Shown: positions 32,796-41,857, counted from the stretch's first letter. The stretch: DNA of 64,000 nt from Paracoccus nototheniae (GCF_004335005.1 NZ_RQRT01000002.1:1-64000), one strand, 5' to 3'. Made by a program: numbers and translations. The notes: a model not told the origin generated them from the sequence alone.

Positions 32796-33922
32796 GCGCG
32801 CTGGATCTGCCCTTTGACGCCGATCAGATGCTGGCGGGCCTGCGCCCGTGGATCGAATGCGAAAGCCCGACATGGGATGCGGGCGCCGTCAGCCGGATGA
32901 TGGATCTGGCCGCGCGCGATCTGACGGCGATCGGGGCTGTGGTCGAAACGGTGCCGGGCACCAAGGGGTTCGGCAGCTCGATCCGGGCGACCTTTCCGCA
33001 TCCTGATCAGGGCCAGCCGGGCATTCTGGTGTCGGGGCATATGGACACGGTCCATCCCGTCGGCACGCTGGATAAGTTGCCCTTCCGGGTCGAGGCCGGG
33101 CTGGCCTATGGCCCCGGCATCATGGACATGAAGGGCGGCAATTACGTCTTTCTGGAAGCCATGCGCCAGATCGGGCGCGCGGGCCTGACCACGCCTTTGC
33201 CGGTGACGTTCCTGTTCACCCCCGATGAAGAGGTCGGCACCCCCGCCACCCGCCAGCTGATCGAAAATGCCGCGCGCGGTCAGCGCGCCGTGCTGCTGCC
33301 CGAACCCGCATCCCCCGATGGCGGCGCGGTGATCGGGCGCTATGCCATTGCGCGGTTCGATCTCTTGACCGAAGGGCGGCCCAGCCATGCCGGTTGGGCG
33401 CTGAAGGACGGGCGGTCCGCCATCTCTGCCATGGCCCGGCGCATCCTGCAGATCGAGGCGATGACCTCGGACGATTGCACCTTTTCGGTGGGGGTCATCC
33501 ATGCCGGGCAATGGGTGAATTGCGTGCCCTCGTCCTGCCGGGCCGAGGTCTTGTCGATGGCCAAGACGCAAGAGGATCTGGACCGGGGCGTCGCTGCCAT
33601 GCTGGCCCTGCAAGGCGAACAGGATGGGGTGGCGTTCACCGTGACGCGCGGCGTGACCCGCCCGGTCTGGGAACCCCAGCCCGGCACGATGGCGCTGTAT
33701 GATCTGGCGCGCGGGCTGTCGGCGCAGATCGGGTTCGATCTGAGCGCGGGCAGCGCGGGCGGCGGATCGGACGGGAACTTCACCGGCGCGATGGGCGTAC
33801 CGACGCTGGATTCCATCGGCGTGCGGGGCAAGGGTCTGCATACGCTGAACGAACATATCCAGATCGCCAGCCTGCCCGAACGCGCCCGTCTGGCGGCGGG
33901 CCTGCTGACCCAGATCACCTGA
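32792..33922 (+). CDS. M20 family metallopeptidase (carboxypeptidase G2-like)
   Basis: 376 residues. VSGHMDTVHP (H83, D85), GPGIMDMKGG (D112) and FTPDEEVGT (E146-E147) supply the two-zinc site and catalytic glutamate of M20A enzymes, with a dimerisation lid in the middle. The glutamate carboxypeptidase / succinyl-diaminopimelate desuccinylase-like branch fits. Substrate unknown; it probably trims a terminal residue from an imported peptide. It differs clearly from the neighbouring M20D enzyme, so this is not a recent duplication. Confidence 0.9.
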   Translation: MSALDLPFDADQMLAGLRPWIECESPTWDAGAVSRMMDLAARDLTAIGAVVETVPGTKGFGSSIRATFPHPDQGQPGILVSGHMDTVHPVGTLDKLPFRVEAGLAYGPGIMDMKGGNYVFLEAMRQIGRAGLTTPLPVTFLFTPDEEVGTPATRQLIENAARGQRAVLLPEPASPDGGAVIGRYAIARFDLLTEGRPSHAGWALKDGRSAISAMARRILQIEAMTSDDCTFSVGVIHAGQWVNCVPSSCRAEVLSMAKTQEDLDRGVAAMLALQGEQDGVAFTVTRGVTRPVWEPQPGTMALYDLARGLSAQIGFDLSAGSAGGGSDGNFTGAMGVPTLDSIGVRGKGLHTLNEHIQIASLPERARLAAGLLTQIT

Positions 33923-33938
33923 CAGGACACCCCGACCG

Positions 33939-35345
33939 ATGAGCAGACTGAACGAATTGACCGCCGCCGAGATGACCGACGGCTTTGCCAGCGGCGCGCT
34001 GTCCCCGGTCGAGGTGACGCGCGACGTGCTGGCCCAGATCGAGCTGTGCGAGGGGCAGCTGAACAGCTTGTGGACCGTCGATCCCGACATCGCCCTGACC
34101 GCCGCCTCGGCTGCCGAGGATCGCTGGCGGCGCGGCGCGCAGATCGTGGTGAACGGCGTCTCGCTGGACGGGGTGCCGGTCACGATCAAGGAAAACATCG
34201 CCACCGCGGGCGTGGCGATGCCGCTTGGCACGACTGTCAGCGACATGACCCCGCGCCCCACCGATGCGCCCCCCGCCGCCCGGCTGCGCGAGGCGGGGGC
34301 GGTCTTTCTGGGTCGCACCACCATGCCCGATTTCGGAATGCTGTCATCGGGCCTGTCCAGCTTTCACCGGCTGGCCCGCAACCCGTGGAACACCGCGATG
34401 AACCCCGGCGGCTCCAGCGCCGGGGCAGGGGTGGCGGGGGCGGCGGGCTATGGTCCGATCCATCTGGGCACGGATATCGGTGGCTCGATCCGGCTGCCTG
34501 CGGCATGGTGCGGGCTGGTCGGGCTGAAGCCCAGCCTTGGCCGCGTGCCGATCGATCCGCCCTTCATGGGTCGGGCGGCGGGGCCGATGACCCGCACGGT
34601 CCGCGATGCGGCGATGGCGATGGCGGTGCTGGCCCAGCCCGACAGCCGCGATTACCGCGCCCTGCCGCCCGCCGATATCGACTGGCTGGATCTGGACCGC
34701 GACCTGAGCGGGCTGCGCATCGGTTTGCTGATGGATGCCGGTTGCGGCATGGCCGTGGACCCGCAGGTGACGGACGCCGTCACCGCCGCCGCGCGGCTGT
34801 TTCAGGATGCAGGCGCGGTGATCGAGCCGCTGGCGCCCTGGATGTCGCCCGACCTGCTGCAGGCGCTGGATGATTTCTGGCGCACGCGCGCAGGCCTTGA
34901 CGTGCAGGCGCTGGACCCCGCACAGCGTCAGGCGATCCTGCCGGTGATCCGCGAATGGGCCGAGACGGGCCTGGGGCGTTCGGGCGAGGATGTCTATCGC
35001 AGCTATGCCGCCACGGTCGAGATCCGCCGTCTGACGGTGGCCGCGACGGTCGCATTCGATCTGGTCCTGTCGCCCGTCTCGCCCAATGTCAGCTTTCCGG
35101 CGGACTGGGCCTATCCTGCCCAGAATGACGTGGCCCGCGCGATGGCGCATATCGGCTTTACCGCGCCCTATAACATCAGCGAACAGCCCGCCATCTCGGT
35201 GCCCTGCGGCCATGACGCGGCGGGTGTGCCGATCGGGTTGCAGATCAGCGGGCGCCGCTTTGACGATCTGGGCGTGCTGCGCGCCGCCCGCGCGTGGGAG
35301 GGGATCCGCCCGACCCCGCGCCCCTGGCCTTTCGCGGCGTCGTAA
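33939..35345 (+). CDS. amidase (amidase signature family)
   Basis: 468 residues. The Ser-cisSer-Lys triad is visible: K84 in VTIKENIA, S159 in NPGGSSAG, and the nucleophile S183 in GTDIGGSIR. Such enzymes hydrolyse carboxamides to acid plus ammonia or amine. The family includes GatA, but a GatA role is unlikely without gatB/gatC and in this context. Last gene of the operon, 16 bases after the M20 gene, followed by a terminator. Confidence 0.93.
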   Translation: MSRLNELTAAEMTDGFASGALSPVEVTRDVLAQIELCEGQLNSLWTVDPDIALTAASAAEDRWRRGAQIVVNGVSLDGVPVTIKENIATAGVAMPLGTTVSDMTPRPTDAPPAARLREAGAVFLGRTTMPDFGMLSSGLSSFHRLARNPWNTAMNPGGSSAGAGVAGAAGYGPIHLGTDIGGSIRLPAAWCGLVGLKPSLGRVPIDPPFMGRAAGPMTRTVRDAAMAMAVLAQPDSRDYRALPPADIDWLDLDRDLSGLRIGLLMDAGCGMAVDPQVTDAVTAAARLFQDAGAVIEPLAPWMSPDLLQALDDFWRTRAGLDVQALDPAQRQAILPVIREWAETGLGRSGEDVYRSYAATVEIRRLTVAATVAFDLVLSPVSPNVSFPADWAYPAQNDVARAMAHIGFTAPYNISEQPAISVPCGHDAAGVPIGLQISGRRFDDLGVLRAARAWEGIRPTPRPWPFAAS

Positions 35346-35348
35346 CAC

Positions 35349-35382
35349 AACGCCCCCCGCCGGGATCGGCGGGGGGCGTTTC
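35349..35382. terminator. Strong terminator between convergent operons
   Basis: A perfect 14-bp stem (35349-35362 with 35367-35380, loop GGAT) begins with AA and ends in TT on both strands, so it can end the amidase operon and the convergent BKACE operon. Confidence 0.85.
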
Positions 35383-35403
35383 TGCGGTCAGATTGCGCCG
35401 CTG

Positions 35404-36336
35404 TCAGAACGCCACGGTGTCGGCGCCTTTCAGGGCCAGCATCTCGCGGGCCTCGTCGGGGGTGGCGACCTCCAGCCCCAGACCCTCGATGATCTGGCGC
35501 ACGGCGCGGACCTGCTGGGCGTTGGTTTCGGCCAGCTTGCCGGGACCGGCCCAGATCGAATCCTCCAGCCCGACGCGGACATGCCCGCCCATCGCCGCCG
35601 AAATCGCCGCGATGGGCAGCTGATTGCGCCCCGCGCCCAGCACCGACCAGCGATAGCTGTCACCGAACAGGCGGTCGGCGGTGCGCTTCATATGGCTGAC
35701 ATCGTCGGGATGCGCGCCGATGCCGCCCATCAGGCCGAACACGGTCTGGATGAACAGCGGCCCCTTGACCAGCCCGGCATCGACGAAATGCTTGAGGTTG
35801 TACAGATGCGCGGTGTCATAGCATTCGAATTCGAACCGCGTGCCATTCGCGCCAAGCGTCGTCAGGATATGTTCGATATCCTCGAAGGTGTTGCGGAACA
35901 GGATGCCCTTGTCGGACAGATAGCTGCGTTCCCAGTCATGCTGCAGCTGACCCTCGAACCGTTTCAGCATCGGGAACAAGCCGAAATTCATCGACCCCAT
36001 GTTCAGCGAGGCCAGTTCCGGCTTCCACGTCGCGGCGGGGCGGACACGTTCGGCGATGCTCATCGTGGGGGCGCCTCCGGTGGTGATGTTGACCACGCAA
36101 TCCGAACGTTGCTTGATGACCTGCAGAAAAGGCAGGAACGCCTCGGGCGTCTGGTCGGGGCGGCCATCCTGCGGATCGCGGGCATGTAGGTGGACAATCG
36201 CCGCGCCAGCTTCGGCCGCGCCGATCGCGGCCTCGGCGATCTGGCTTGCGGTGACCGGCAGATGCGGCGACATCGAGGGCGTGTGGATGGCCCCGGTCAC
36301 CGCGCAGGTGATGACGACTTTGCGGGTGCTGGCCAT
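35404..36336 (-). CDS. beta-keto acid cleavage enzyme (BKACE, DUF849 / Kce family)
   Basis: 310 residues. The zinc-binding VHLHARDP (H49, H51), NITTGG and the C-terminal RVGLEDSIW identify the BKACE family. These enzymes condense a beta-keto acid with acetyl-CoA and split it to acetoacetate plus a new CoA ester. Each subgroup takes a different keto acid (3-keto-5-aminohexanoate, dehydrocarnitine and others), and the substrate here is not evident. The gene follows, one base apart, a 3-hydroxyacid dehydrogenase that would make the keto acid. Confidence 0.92.
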   Translation of the reverse strand: MASTRKVVITCAVTGAIHTPSMSPHLPVTASQIAEAAIGAAEAGAAIVHLHARDPQDGRPDQTPEAFLPFLQVIKQRSDCVVNITTGGAPTMSIAERVRPAATWKPELASLNMGSMNFGLFPMLKRFEGQLQHDWERSYLSDKGILFRNTFEDIEHILTTLGANGTRFEFECYDTAHLYNLKHFVDAGLVKGPLFIQTVFGLMGGIGAHPDDVSHMKRTADRLFGDSYRWSVLGAGRNQLPIAAISAAMGGHVRVGLEDSIWAGPGKLAETNAQQVRAVRQIIEGLGLEVATPDEAREMLALKGADTVAF

Positions 36337-36337
36337 A

Positions 36338-37264
36338 TCAGAGATCCTTCGTTGGGGTGTTTTGATTGTCTTGGGTCAGATGCCGCGACAGCGCCGCCAG
36401 CCGCCGGTCACGCTGCTGGCTGAGCGCGGGCACCTGTAACGGGTCGGGCATGGCGGCGGCCACGATGTGGGCGGCCTCGGGCGTGAAGGCCTCGCCGCGC
36501 GCGGCATCGTCGGCCAGCCGCGCCATGGTCGGGCCATAGCGCTGCAGATAATCGATCACGCCGCCCGGCGCGTTCAGGTTGATCGTGGCCATCGGCCCCA
36601 TCAGCGTCCAGCGCCGCCCAAGCCCGTGGCAGATCGTGTCATCCAGACCCTGCGGGGTTACGATGCCCTCTTCGATCATCGACAGGGCCTCGGCCAGGAC
36701 CACGGCCTGCAGGCGGTTCAGCACAAAGCCGTCGATCTCTCGCGTCATGCGCACCGGCACCTGCGCCACATCGCGCATCAGCGCCTCGGCGCGGTCCATC
36801 ACGTCCGGATCGGTATCGGGCGAGGGGCAAAGTTCCACCACCGGCACGACATGGGGCGGGTTGACCGGATGGGCCACCAGAATACGCGCCCGCCCGGCCA
36901 GATCGCCCGAGAAACTGGAGGCGACCAGCGCCGAGCTGGAGGTCGCAAGGATCGTGCCCGGCGCGGCGATGGCATCCATGCGAGCGTAAAGGTCGCGCTT
37001 GACCTCCAGCCGTTCGGGGCCGTTTTCCTGCACCCATTCGACGCCGTCCAGCGCCTGTTCCAGCGTGTCGCAGACCGTCACATGGTCCAGCGCCGCAGGG
37101 TCGTCACCGCTGATCCGGCAGGTCTCGGCCAGCTGGGCCATGACGCCTGCGCGCACCTCGGGGACCGCATCCCACAGGCGGACGCTGCATCCGGCGCGGG
37201 CAAAGACGACGGTCCAGGCCCGTCCGATCAAGCCGCTGCCGATGACGGCGATGGTTCGTGTCAT
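36338..37264 (-). CDS. 3-hydroxyacyl-CoA dehydrogenase family protein (carnitine/gulonate 3-dehydrogenase-like)
   Basis: 308 residues. IAVIGSGLIGRAW is the NAD site, the SSSALVASSFS segment and AHPVNPPHVVPVVELCPS hold the catalytic His and neighbours, and a C-terminal helical domain follows. Length and motifs fit lambda-crystallin / L-carnitine 3-dehydrogenase / L-gulonate 3-dehydrogenase rather than true fatty acid enzymes. It probably oxidises a free 3-hydroxy acid to the beta-keto acid used by the adjacent BKACE. No thioesterase domain is attached, unlike several carnitine dehydrogenases. Confidence 0.88.
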   Translation of the reverse strand: MTRTIAVIGSGLIGRAWTVVFARAGCSVRLWDAVPEVRAGVMAQLAETCRISGDDPAALDHVTVCDTLEQALDGVEWVQENGPERLEVKRDLYARMDAIAAPGTILATSSSALVASSFSGDLAGRARILVAHPVNPPHVVPVVELCPSPDTDPDVMDRAEALMRDVAQVPVRMTREIDGFVLNRLQAVVLAEALSMIEEGIVTPQGLDDTICHGLGRRWTLMGPMATINLNAPGGVIDYLQRYGPTMARLADDAARGEAFTPEAAHIVAAAMPDPLQVPALSQQRDRRLAALSRHLTQDNQNTPTKDL

Positions 37265-37307
37265 GTCTGTCTCTCCTCCTCGAAACTTCTGTGTGCGCCC
37301 GACCGGG

Positions 37308-38060
37308 TCAGGCGGACCGCTTGCGCCGCAGGGCGGTCTCCTCGCCTGCCTCGCGCTGGCTCAGCGTGCCGGTCAGGTCGGCGGCGGCATCGCTGATGTC
37401 GCGGATGATCGCCGCCTGCAGCGCCACGGCATCGCCCCGGCGCAGAGCCGCCATCGCGTCGTCATGGCTGGCCATCGAGCGGTCGAAATGCAGCGGCGCG
37501 GTGACGGCGATGCGGATCAGCGGTCCGACCCGCAGCCACATCCCCGCGATCATCGCCATCAGCACCGGACGGTCGGCGGCCTGATAGATCAGCGAATGGA
37601 ACCGCCAGTTGTTTTCCAGATACATGTCCGCATCGCTGGCATCGGCGGCGCGCTGCATCAGCTGGCAGGCATTGTCGATCAGGCGCAACTGGGCGGGGCG
37701 GATGCGCTCCATCGCCTGCAGGGCGGCAAAACCTTCCAGATTCAGCCGGATGTCGCGGATATCGATCAGTTCCGCCGGGGTCAGGATCGGCACACGCAGC
37801 ACGCGGTTGCCGCCGAACACCTCAAGCCCGCCATCGCTTTCCAGCTGGCGCAGCGCCTCGCGCACGGGGGTGACGCTGGTGCCCATGACGGCGGCGGCGC
37901 GGCGCAGGCTGATTTCCTCGCCCGGGCGAAAATAGCCGCTGATCAGCGCCTCGCGCAGGGTGGCATAGATCTGCGCCTGCGTCGTCGCCCCTTCCTGCAG
38001 GGCCAGCGGCCCAAGGCGCGACCAACCGTCCTGTGCCATCGGCTGTGTCTGATCGGTCAT
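37308..38060 (-). CDS. GntR-family regulator, FadR/FCD subfamily
   Basis: 250 residues. The winged helix (IYATLREALISGYFRPGEEISLRRAAAVMGTSVTPVREALRQLE) is followed by an all-helical FCD ligand domain. FCD regulators usually sense organic acids and bind short palindromes upstream of catabolic operons. It precedes the dehydrogenase-BKACE pair on the same strand (43-base gap) and diverges from the TRAP operon, so it can control both. A candidate site lies at 38109-38122. Confidence 0.9.
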   Translation of the reverse strand: MTDQTQPMAQDGWSRLGPLALQEGATTQAQIYATLREALISGYFRPGEEISLRRAAAVMGTSVTPVREALRQLESDGGLEVFGGNRVLRVPILTPAELIDIRDIRLNLEGFAALQAMERIRPAQLRLIDNACQLMQRAADASDADMYLENNWRFHSLIYQAADRPVLMAMIAGMWLRVGPLIRIAVTAPLHFDRSMASHDDAMAALRRGDAVALQAAIIRDISDAAADLTGTLSQREAGEETALRRKRSA

Positions 38061-38108
38061 TTCCGTGATCTCACTTTACACGCGCTTTTTGGAAACATGC
38101 CGGGGCAT

Positions 38109-38122
38109 TGGATATATGTCCA
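38109..38122. promoter_or_regulatory. Candidate GntR/FCD operator
   Basis: TGGATATATGTCCA is a near-perfect palindrome (6 of 7 pairs) in the 191-base region between the regulator and the TRAP operon. It is 25 bases upstream of a possible -35. Confidence 0.5.
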
Positions 38123-38146
38123 GCATTTATTGATGGCATGAAACTG

Positions 38147-38176
38147 TTGACGCCGCGGTCTGTTGTCCGCTACCTA
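38147..38176 (+). promoter_or_regulatory. Possible promoter of the TRAP-SDR-glycerate kinase operon
   Basis: TTGACG (38147-38152) is followed after 18 bases by TACCTA (38171-38176), 75 bases before the dctP start. The -35 is good and the -10 poor. Confidence 0.4.
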
Positions 38177-38251
38177 AACCGAGGTCACAGTTTATGGCCG
38201 GACGGATCGGGGGAGGCCGGTCCGCCAAAGCATCCAAGGGAGGGTTCGACA

Positions 38252-39235
38252 ATGCGGAAATTCACATTTGCGACGACGGCTGCGCTGATGGCGTCGGTCT
38301 GGGGCGGCGCGGCACTGGCACAAGAGACCCGCGAATTCGAGGTCAGCCTGCCACTTGGCCCCGAATCGCATCAGGCCGTCGGCGTGCTGAAATTCGGCGA
38401 AGAGCTGGAGCGGCTGTCCGAAGGCCGCCTGACCATCCGCCCCCAATATGACAACGCCCTGGGCGCCGAACGCGAGGTGGTCGAGGGAATGAGCTTTGGC
38501 CTGATCGACATGGGCATCACCTCGACCGGTCCGATGGGCGGGTTCGTGAACGACTTCATGCTGTTCGATCTGCCCTATATCTTCACCACGGCGGATGCGG
38601 CCTATGCCTTCCTTGACAGCGAACACGGCACCGCACTGGCCGACAAGCTGGAGGCCGAAACGAACGTCAAGATCCTCGGCTGGATGGAAAACGGCTTTCG
38701 CCACAACACCAACAATGTCCGCGCCCTGAACACGCCCGAGGATCTGGCGGGCATCCGTCACCGCACGCAGGAAAGCCGCGTGCAGGTGGATACCTGGACG
38801 GCGCTTGGGGCCAATGCATCGCCCATGGCCTGGACCGAGGTGTTCACCGCATTGCAGCAAGGTGTGATGGACAGCCAGGAAAACCCGGTGCCGACCATCT
38901 ATGACGTGAAATTCTATGAGGTGCAGGAATACCTGAACCTGACCCAGCACGTCTATTCGCCCGCCCCGCTGATGATGGGGGCGGATCTGTTCAATTCGCT
39001 GTCCGAGGCCGATCAGACCATCGTGCTGGAGGCGGCAGCCATCGCCACCCCGGTGCAGCGCGAGGCCTCGCAGCAGATGGAACAGGATCTGGTGGCCGAG
39101 CTGGAGACGCTTGGCATGACCGTGACCCGTCCCGATCTGGCGCCTTTCAAGGAACGCGTGCAGCCGGTGATCGCACAGTGGAAAGACACGGTCGGGGCCG
39201 AACTGGTCGACGCCGCGCTGGCCACCGCGCCCTGA
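38252..39235 (+). CDS. TRAP transporter DctP-type solute-binding protein (beta-keto acid island)
   Basis: 327 residues with a signal peptide (about 1-23, ALA-QE). FEVSLPLGPESHQAVGVLKFGEELE, LAGIRHRTQESRVQ (with the carboxylate-binding arginine) and ALQQGVMDSQENP are DctP features. It binds a carboxylate in the periplasm. The adjacent enzymes suggest a hydroxy or keto acid. ATG 38252 follows a strong ribosome site (CCAAGGGAGGG); upstream in-frame starts lack one and would disrupt the signal peptide. Confidence 0.93.
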   Translation: MRKFTFATTAALMASVWGGAALAQETREFEVSLPLGPESHQAVGVLKFGEELERLSEGRLTIRPQYDNALGAEREVVEGMSFGLIDMGITSTGPMGGFVNDFMLFDLPYIFTTADAAYAFLDSEHGTALADKLEAETNVKILGWMENGFRHNTNNVRALNTPEDLAGIRHRTQESRVQVDTWTALGANASPMAWTEVFTALQQGVMDSQENPVPTIYDVKFYEVQEYLNLTQHVYSPAPLMMGADLFNSLSEADQTIVLEAAAIATPVQREASQQMEQDLVAELETLGMTVTRPDLAPFKERVQPVIAQWKDTVGAELVDAALATAP

Positions 39236-39243
39236 GGCGCACC

Positions 39244-39270
39244 ATCGGCCGGACAGCGCGTCCGGCCGAT
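39244..39270 (+). promoter_or_regulatory. Intercistronic hairpin between dctP and dctQ
   Basis: A perfect 11-bp stem (39244-39254 with 39260-39270, loop of five) is followed by CATCTTT. It probably gives partial termination or mRNA protection so that binding protein exceeds permease. Confidence 0.65.
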
Positions 39271-39294
39271 CATCTTTCCCGGGGGAGGTAAGGA

Positions 39295-39786
39295 ATGCAG
39301 GGTCTTCTGACGGCGCTGGTGCGCGGGGTTGACGGGATCAACTGGATGATCGGCTGGCTGATGGCCGCTTTGATGGCGGTCATGACGGTGCTGATCAGCT
39401 GGCAGGTCTTTGCCCGCTATGTGATGGGCGATTCCCTGACCTTTTCCGAAGAGGTGGCGCGGTTTTCCACGGTCTGGCTGACCATGCTGGGCGCGGCCTA
39501 TGCCTATCGGCAGGGGTCGCTGATCGCGGTCGATCTGCTGTCTGGCCTTGCCGGGCCGCGCATGGCGATCGCGCTGCGCGTCACGGTGGCGCTGGCCACG
39601 GCGGTCTTTGCGCTAGTTTTGTTCCGGTACGGGCTGGCGATCACCGAACGCGTCATGTCCCAGACCGCCCCCAGCACGCGTGTGTCGATGGGCTGGCTTT
39701 ACGGCGCGATGCCTGCGGGGGCGCTGATGATCCTCATCAACTCCGCCGCCGTCATCGCCGACTGCTTTCGCCCGCAGGAGGGCTAG
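39295..39786 (+). CDS. TRAP transporter small permease DctQ
   Basis: 163 residues with four membrane helices. LISWQVFARYVMGDSLTFSEEVARFSTVWLTMLGAAYAYRQGS is the DctQ core. It forms the inner-membrane permease with DctM encoded three bases after its stop. A ribosome site (GGGAGGTAAG) precedes the ATG. Confidence 0.93.
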   Translation: MQGLLTALVRGVDGINWMIGWLMAALMAVMTVLISWQVFARYVMGDSLTFSEEVARFSTVWLTMLGAAYAYRQGSLIAVDLLSGLAGPRMAIALRVTVALATAVFALVLFRYGLAITERVMSQTAPSTRVSMGWLYGAMPAGALMILINSAAVIADCFRPQEG

Positions 39787-39789
39787 ATC

Positions 39790-41058
39790 ATGACCGCATT
39801 GCTTTTCGGATTGCTGCTGGTCCTGCTGCTGGCGGGCGTCCCGGTGGCCTTTGCCCTGGGGCTGGCCGCCATCGCGACCATCTGGCAGGGCGAGATCATG
39901 CCCATGCTGATCGTCCCGCAGGAAATGATCCGCTCGATCAACTCGTTTCCGCTGCTGGCGATCCCGTTCTTCATTCTGGCGGGCAACCTGATGCAATCGG
40001 GCGGCATCTCGAAACGGCTGGTGGTCTTTTCGCGCACGCTGGTCGGCAGCATGAATGGCGGGCTGGCGATGGTGGCGATCATCACCTCGGCCTTTTTCGC
40101 GGCGATCTCGGGGTCGGGGGCGGCGACGACGGCGGCGGTGGGCGCGATCCTGATCCCGGCGATGGTCGCGCAAGGCTATAACGCGTCCTATGCGGCGGCC
40201 AATCAGGCGGCCTCGGGCGCGCTTGGCGTCATCATTCCGCCCAGCATTCCGTTGATCCTCTATGCCATCTCGGCCAATCAGTCGGTGGGCGACATGTTCG
40301 CGGCGGGGTTCCTGCCGGGCTTTGTCGTGGTCGGTGCGCTGCTGATCTTTGCGTATCTTCATGCGATGCGCCACCCCTCGACCCGGGACGCGCCCTCGAC
40401 CTTGGGCGACATGGTCCGCGCCGGGCGCAAGGCGATCCTGGCGCTGCTGATGCCCACGCTGATCCTGGGCGGCATCTATGGCGGCATCGTCACCCCGACC
40501 GAGGCGGCGGTCGTCGCCGTGGTCTATTCGCTGCTGGTCGGCGTCGTCATCTATCGCGAACTGCCCTTGCGAGAGCTGCCGGTGATTTTGCGCGACAGCG
40601 CCATCACCTCGGCGGTGGTGCTCAGCATCATCGCGGCGGCGGGGCTGTACGGGCGCATCATCCTGTCGCTGCAGGTGCCCGCCGCGATTTCCGAATTCGT
40701 GATCGGCGCCATCGACAGCCCGTGGGTGTTCATCATTCTGGTCAATATCCTGCTGCTGTTCGTCGGCATGTTCCTGGAGGCGGCGGCGGCGATCCTGATC
40801 TTTACCCCGATCCTGTTGCCGATCGCGCTGAATTTCGGCATCCATCCGGTGCATTTCGGGATCATCATGGTCGTCAATCTGGCCATGGGCATGTTCACGC
40901 CGCCGGTCGGTCTGAACCTGTTCATCGCGGCGCAGATATCGCGGCTGTCGATCGCGCAGTTGTCGCGGGCGGTGCTGCCCTTTGTCGTGCTGATGCTGAT
41001 CGCGCTGATGATCATCAGCTTTATCCCCTGGCTGTCGCTGGCCCTGACCGGCGCCTGA
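39790..41058 (+). CDS. TRAP transporter large permease DctM
   Basis: 422 residues with about 12 helices. FPLLAIPFFILAGNLMQSGGISKRL, SGSGAATTAAVGAILIPAM, IIPPSIPLILYA and FTPPVGLNLFIAAQIS are typical of DctM. It carries the solute bound by the upstream DctP using an ion gradient. Followed 31 bases later by the SDR gene. Confidence 0.95.
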   Translation: MTALLFGLLLVLLLAGVPVAFALGLAAIATIWQGEIMPMLIVPQEMIRSINSFPLLAIPFFILAGNLMQSGGISKRLVVFSRTLVGSMNGGLAMVAIITSAFFAAISGSGAATTAAVGAILIPAMVAQGYNASYAAANQAASGALGVIIPPSIPLILYAISANQSVGDMFAAGFLPGFVVVGALLIFAYLHAMRHPSTRDAPSTLGDMVRAGRKAILALLMPTLILGGIYGGIVTPTEAAVVAVVYSLLVGVVIYRELPLRELPVILRDSAITSAVVLSIIAAAGLYGRIILSLQVPAAISEFVIGAIDSPWVFIILVNILLLFVGMFLEAAAAILIFTPILLPIALNFGIHPVHFGIIMVVNLAMGMFTPPVGLNLFIAAQISRLSIAQLSRAVLPFVVLMLIALMIISFIPWLSLALTGA

Positions 41059-41089
41059 CGCGCCCGCAATCGAAAGGATACCCCCCCTC

Positions 41090-41857
41090 ATGGATCTTCA
41101 GCTTCAGGGCGCCCGCGTCATCGTCACCGCCGGGGCGGGCGGCATCGGGCGCGCCATCGTCGACGCCTTTCTGGCCGAAGGCGCGCAGGTAACCACCTGC
41201 GACATCGATCAGGCGGCGCTGGACAGCCTGCCCAAGACCGTCAAGGCGCAGCGGGTGGACGTGTCCGATCACGCGGCGCTGGCGGCCTTCATCGATCAGG
41301 CGGCGGATCGGATGGGCGGTATCGACTGTCTGGTCAACAATGCCGGCATCGCCGGTCCCACCGGCCGGATCGAGGATCTGGACGTAACGGAGATCGAACG
41401 CTGCCTGTCGGTCTGTCTGACCAGCCAGTTCATCACCACGGGCCGCGCCGTGCCGCATCTGCGTGCCAGCGCCAATCCGTCGATCGTGAACATCTCGTCA
41501 CTGGCGGGCAGGCTGGGGTTCCGGCTGCGCAGCCCCTATGCGGCGGCGAAATGGGGGGTGATCGGGCTGACCAAATCCATGGCGGCGGAACTGGGCCCCG
41601 ACCGCATCCGCGTCAATGCGGTTCTGCCGGGACTGGTCGCGGGCGACCGCCAGCGCCGGGTGCTGGAGGCGCGGGCTGCGTCGCGCGGCATCGCCTTTGA
41701 ACAGGCCGAGACCGAGGCGTTTTCATACACCTCGATCCGTGATTATGTGACGCCGCAGCAGATTGCCGATCAGATCCTGTTTCTGGCCAGCCCGCGCGGG
41801 CGCACCATCTCGGGTCAGGCGATCTCGGTCTGCGGGGATACGGGAATGCTGGGATAA
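41090..41857 (+). CDS. SDR family oxidoreductase (operon with TRAP and glycerate kinase)
   Basis: 255 residues. The cofactor motif reads TAGAGGIGRAI, NNAGIAGP follows, and the catalytic set is S (about 134), with Y-A-A-A-K near 147-151. The end AISVCGDTGMLG is atypical; classical SDRs usually end near DGG. It probably oxidises the imported hydroxy acid or a derived intermediate with NAD(P). Three bases separate it from the glycerate kinase gene. Substrate not deducible. Confidence 0.87.
   Translation: MDLQLQGARVIVTAGAGGIGRAIVDAFLAEGAQVTTCDIDQAALDSLPKTVKAQRVDVSDHAALAAFIDQAADRMGGIDCLVNNAGIAGPTGRIEDLDVTEIERCLSVCLTSQFITTGRAVPHLRASANPSIVNISSLAGRLGFRLRSPYAAAKWGVIGLTKSMAAELGPDRIRVNAVLPGLVAGDRQRRVLEARAASRGIAFEQAETEAFSYTSIRDYVTPQQIADQILFLASPRGRTISGQAISVCGDTGMLG

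Noticed and set aside
33939..35345. GatA subunit of the tRNA-dependent amidotransferase
   Set aside because: The amidase triad is shared, but there is no gatB or gatC nearby and the gene ends a peptide-scavenging operon.
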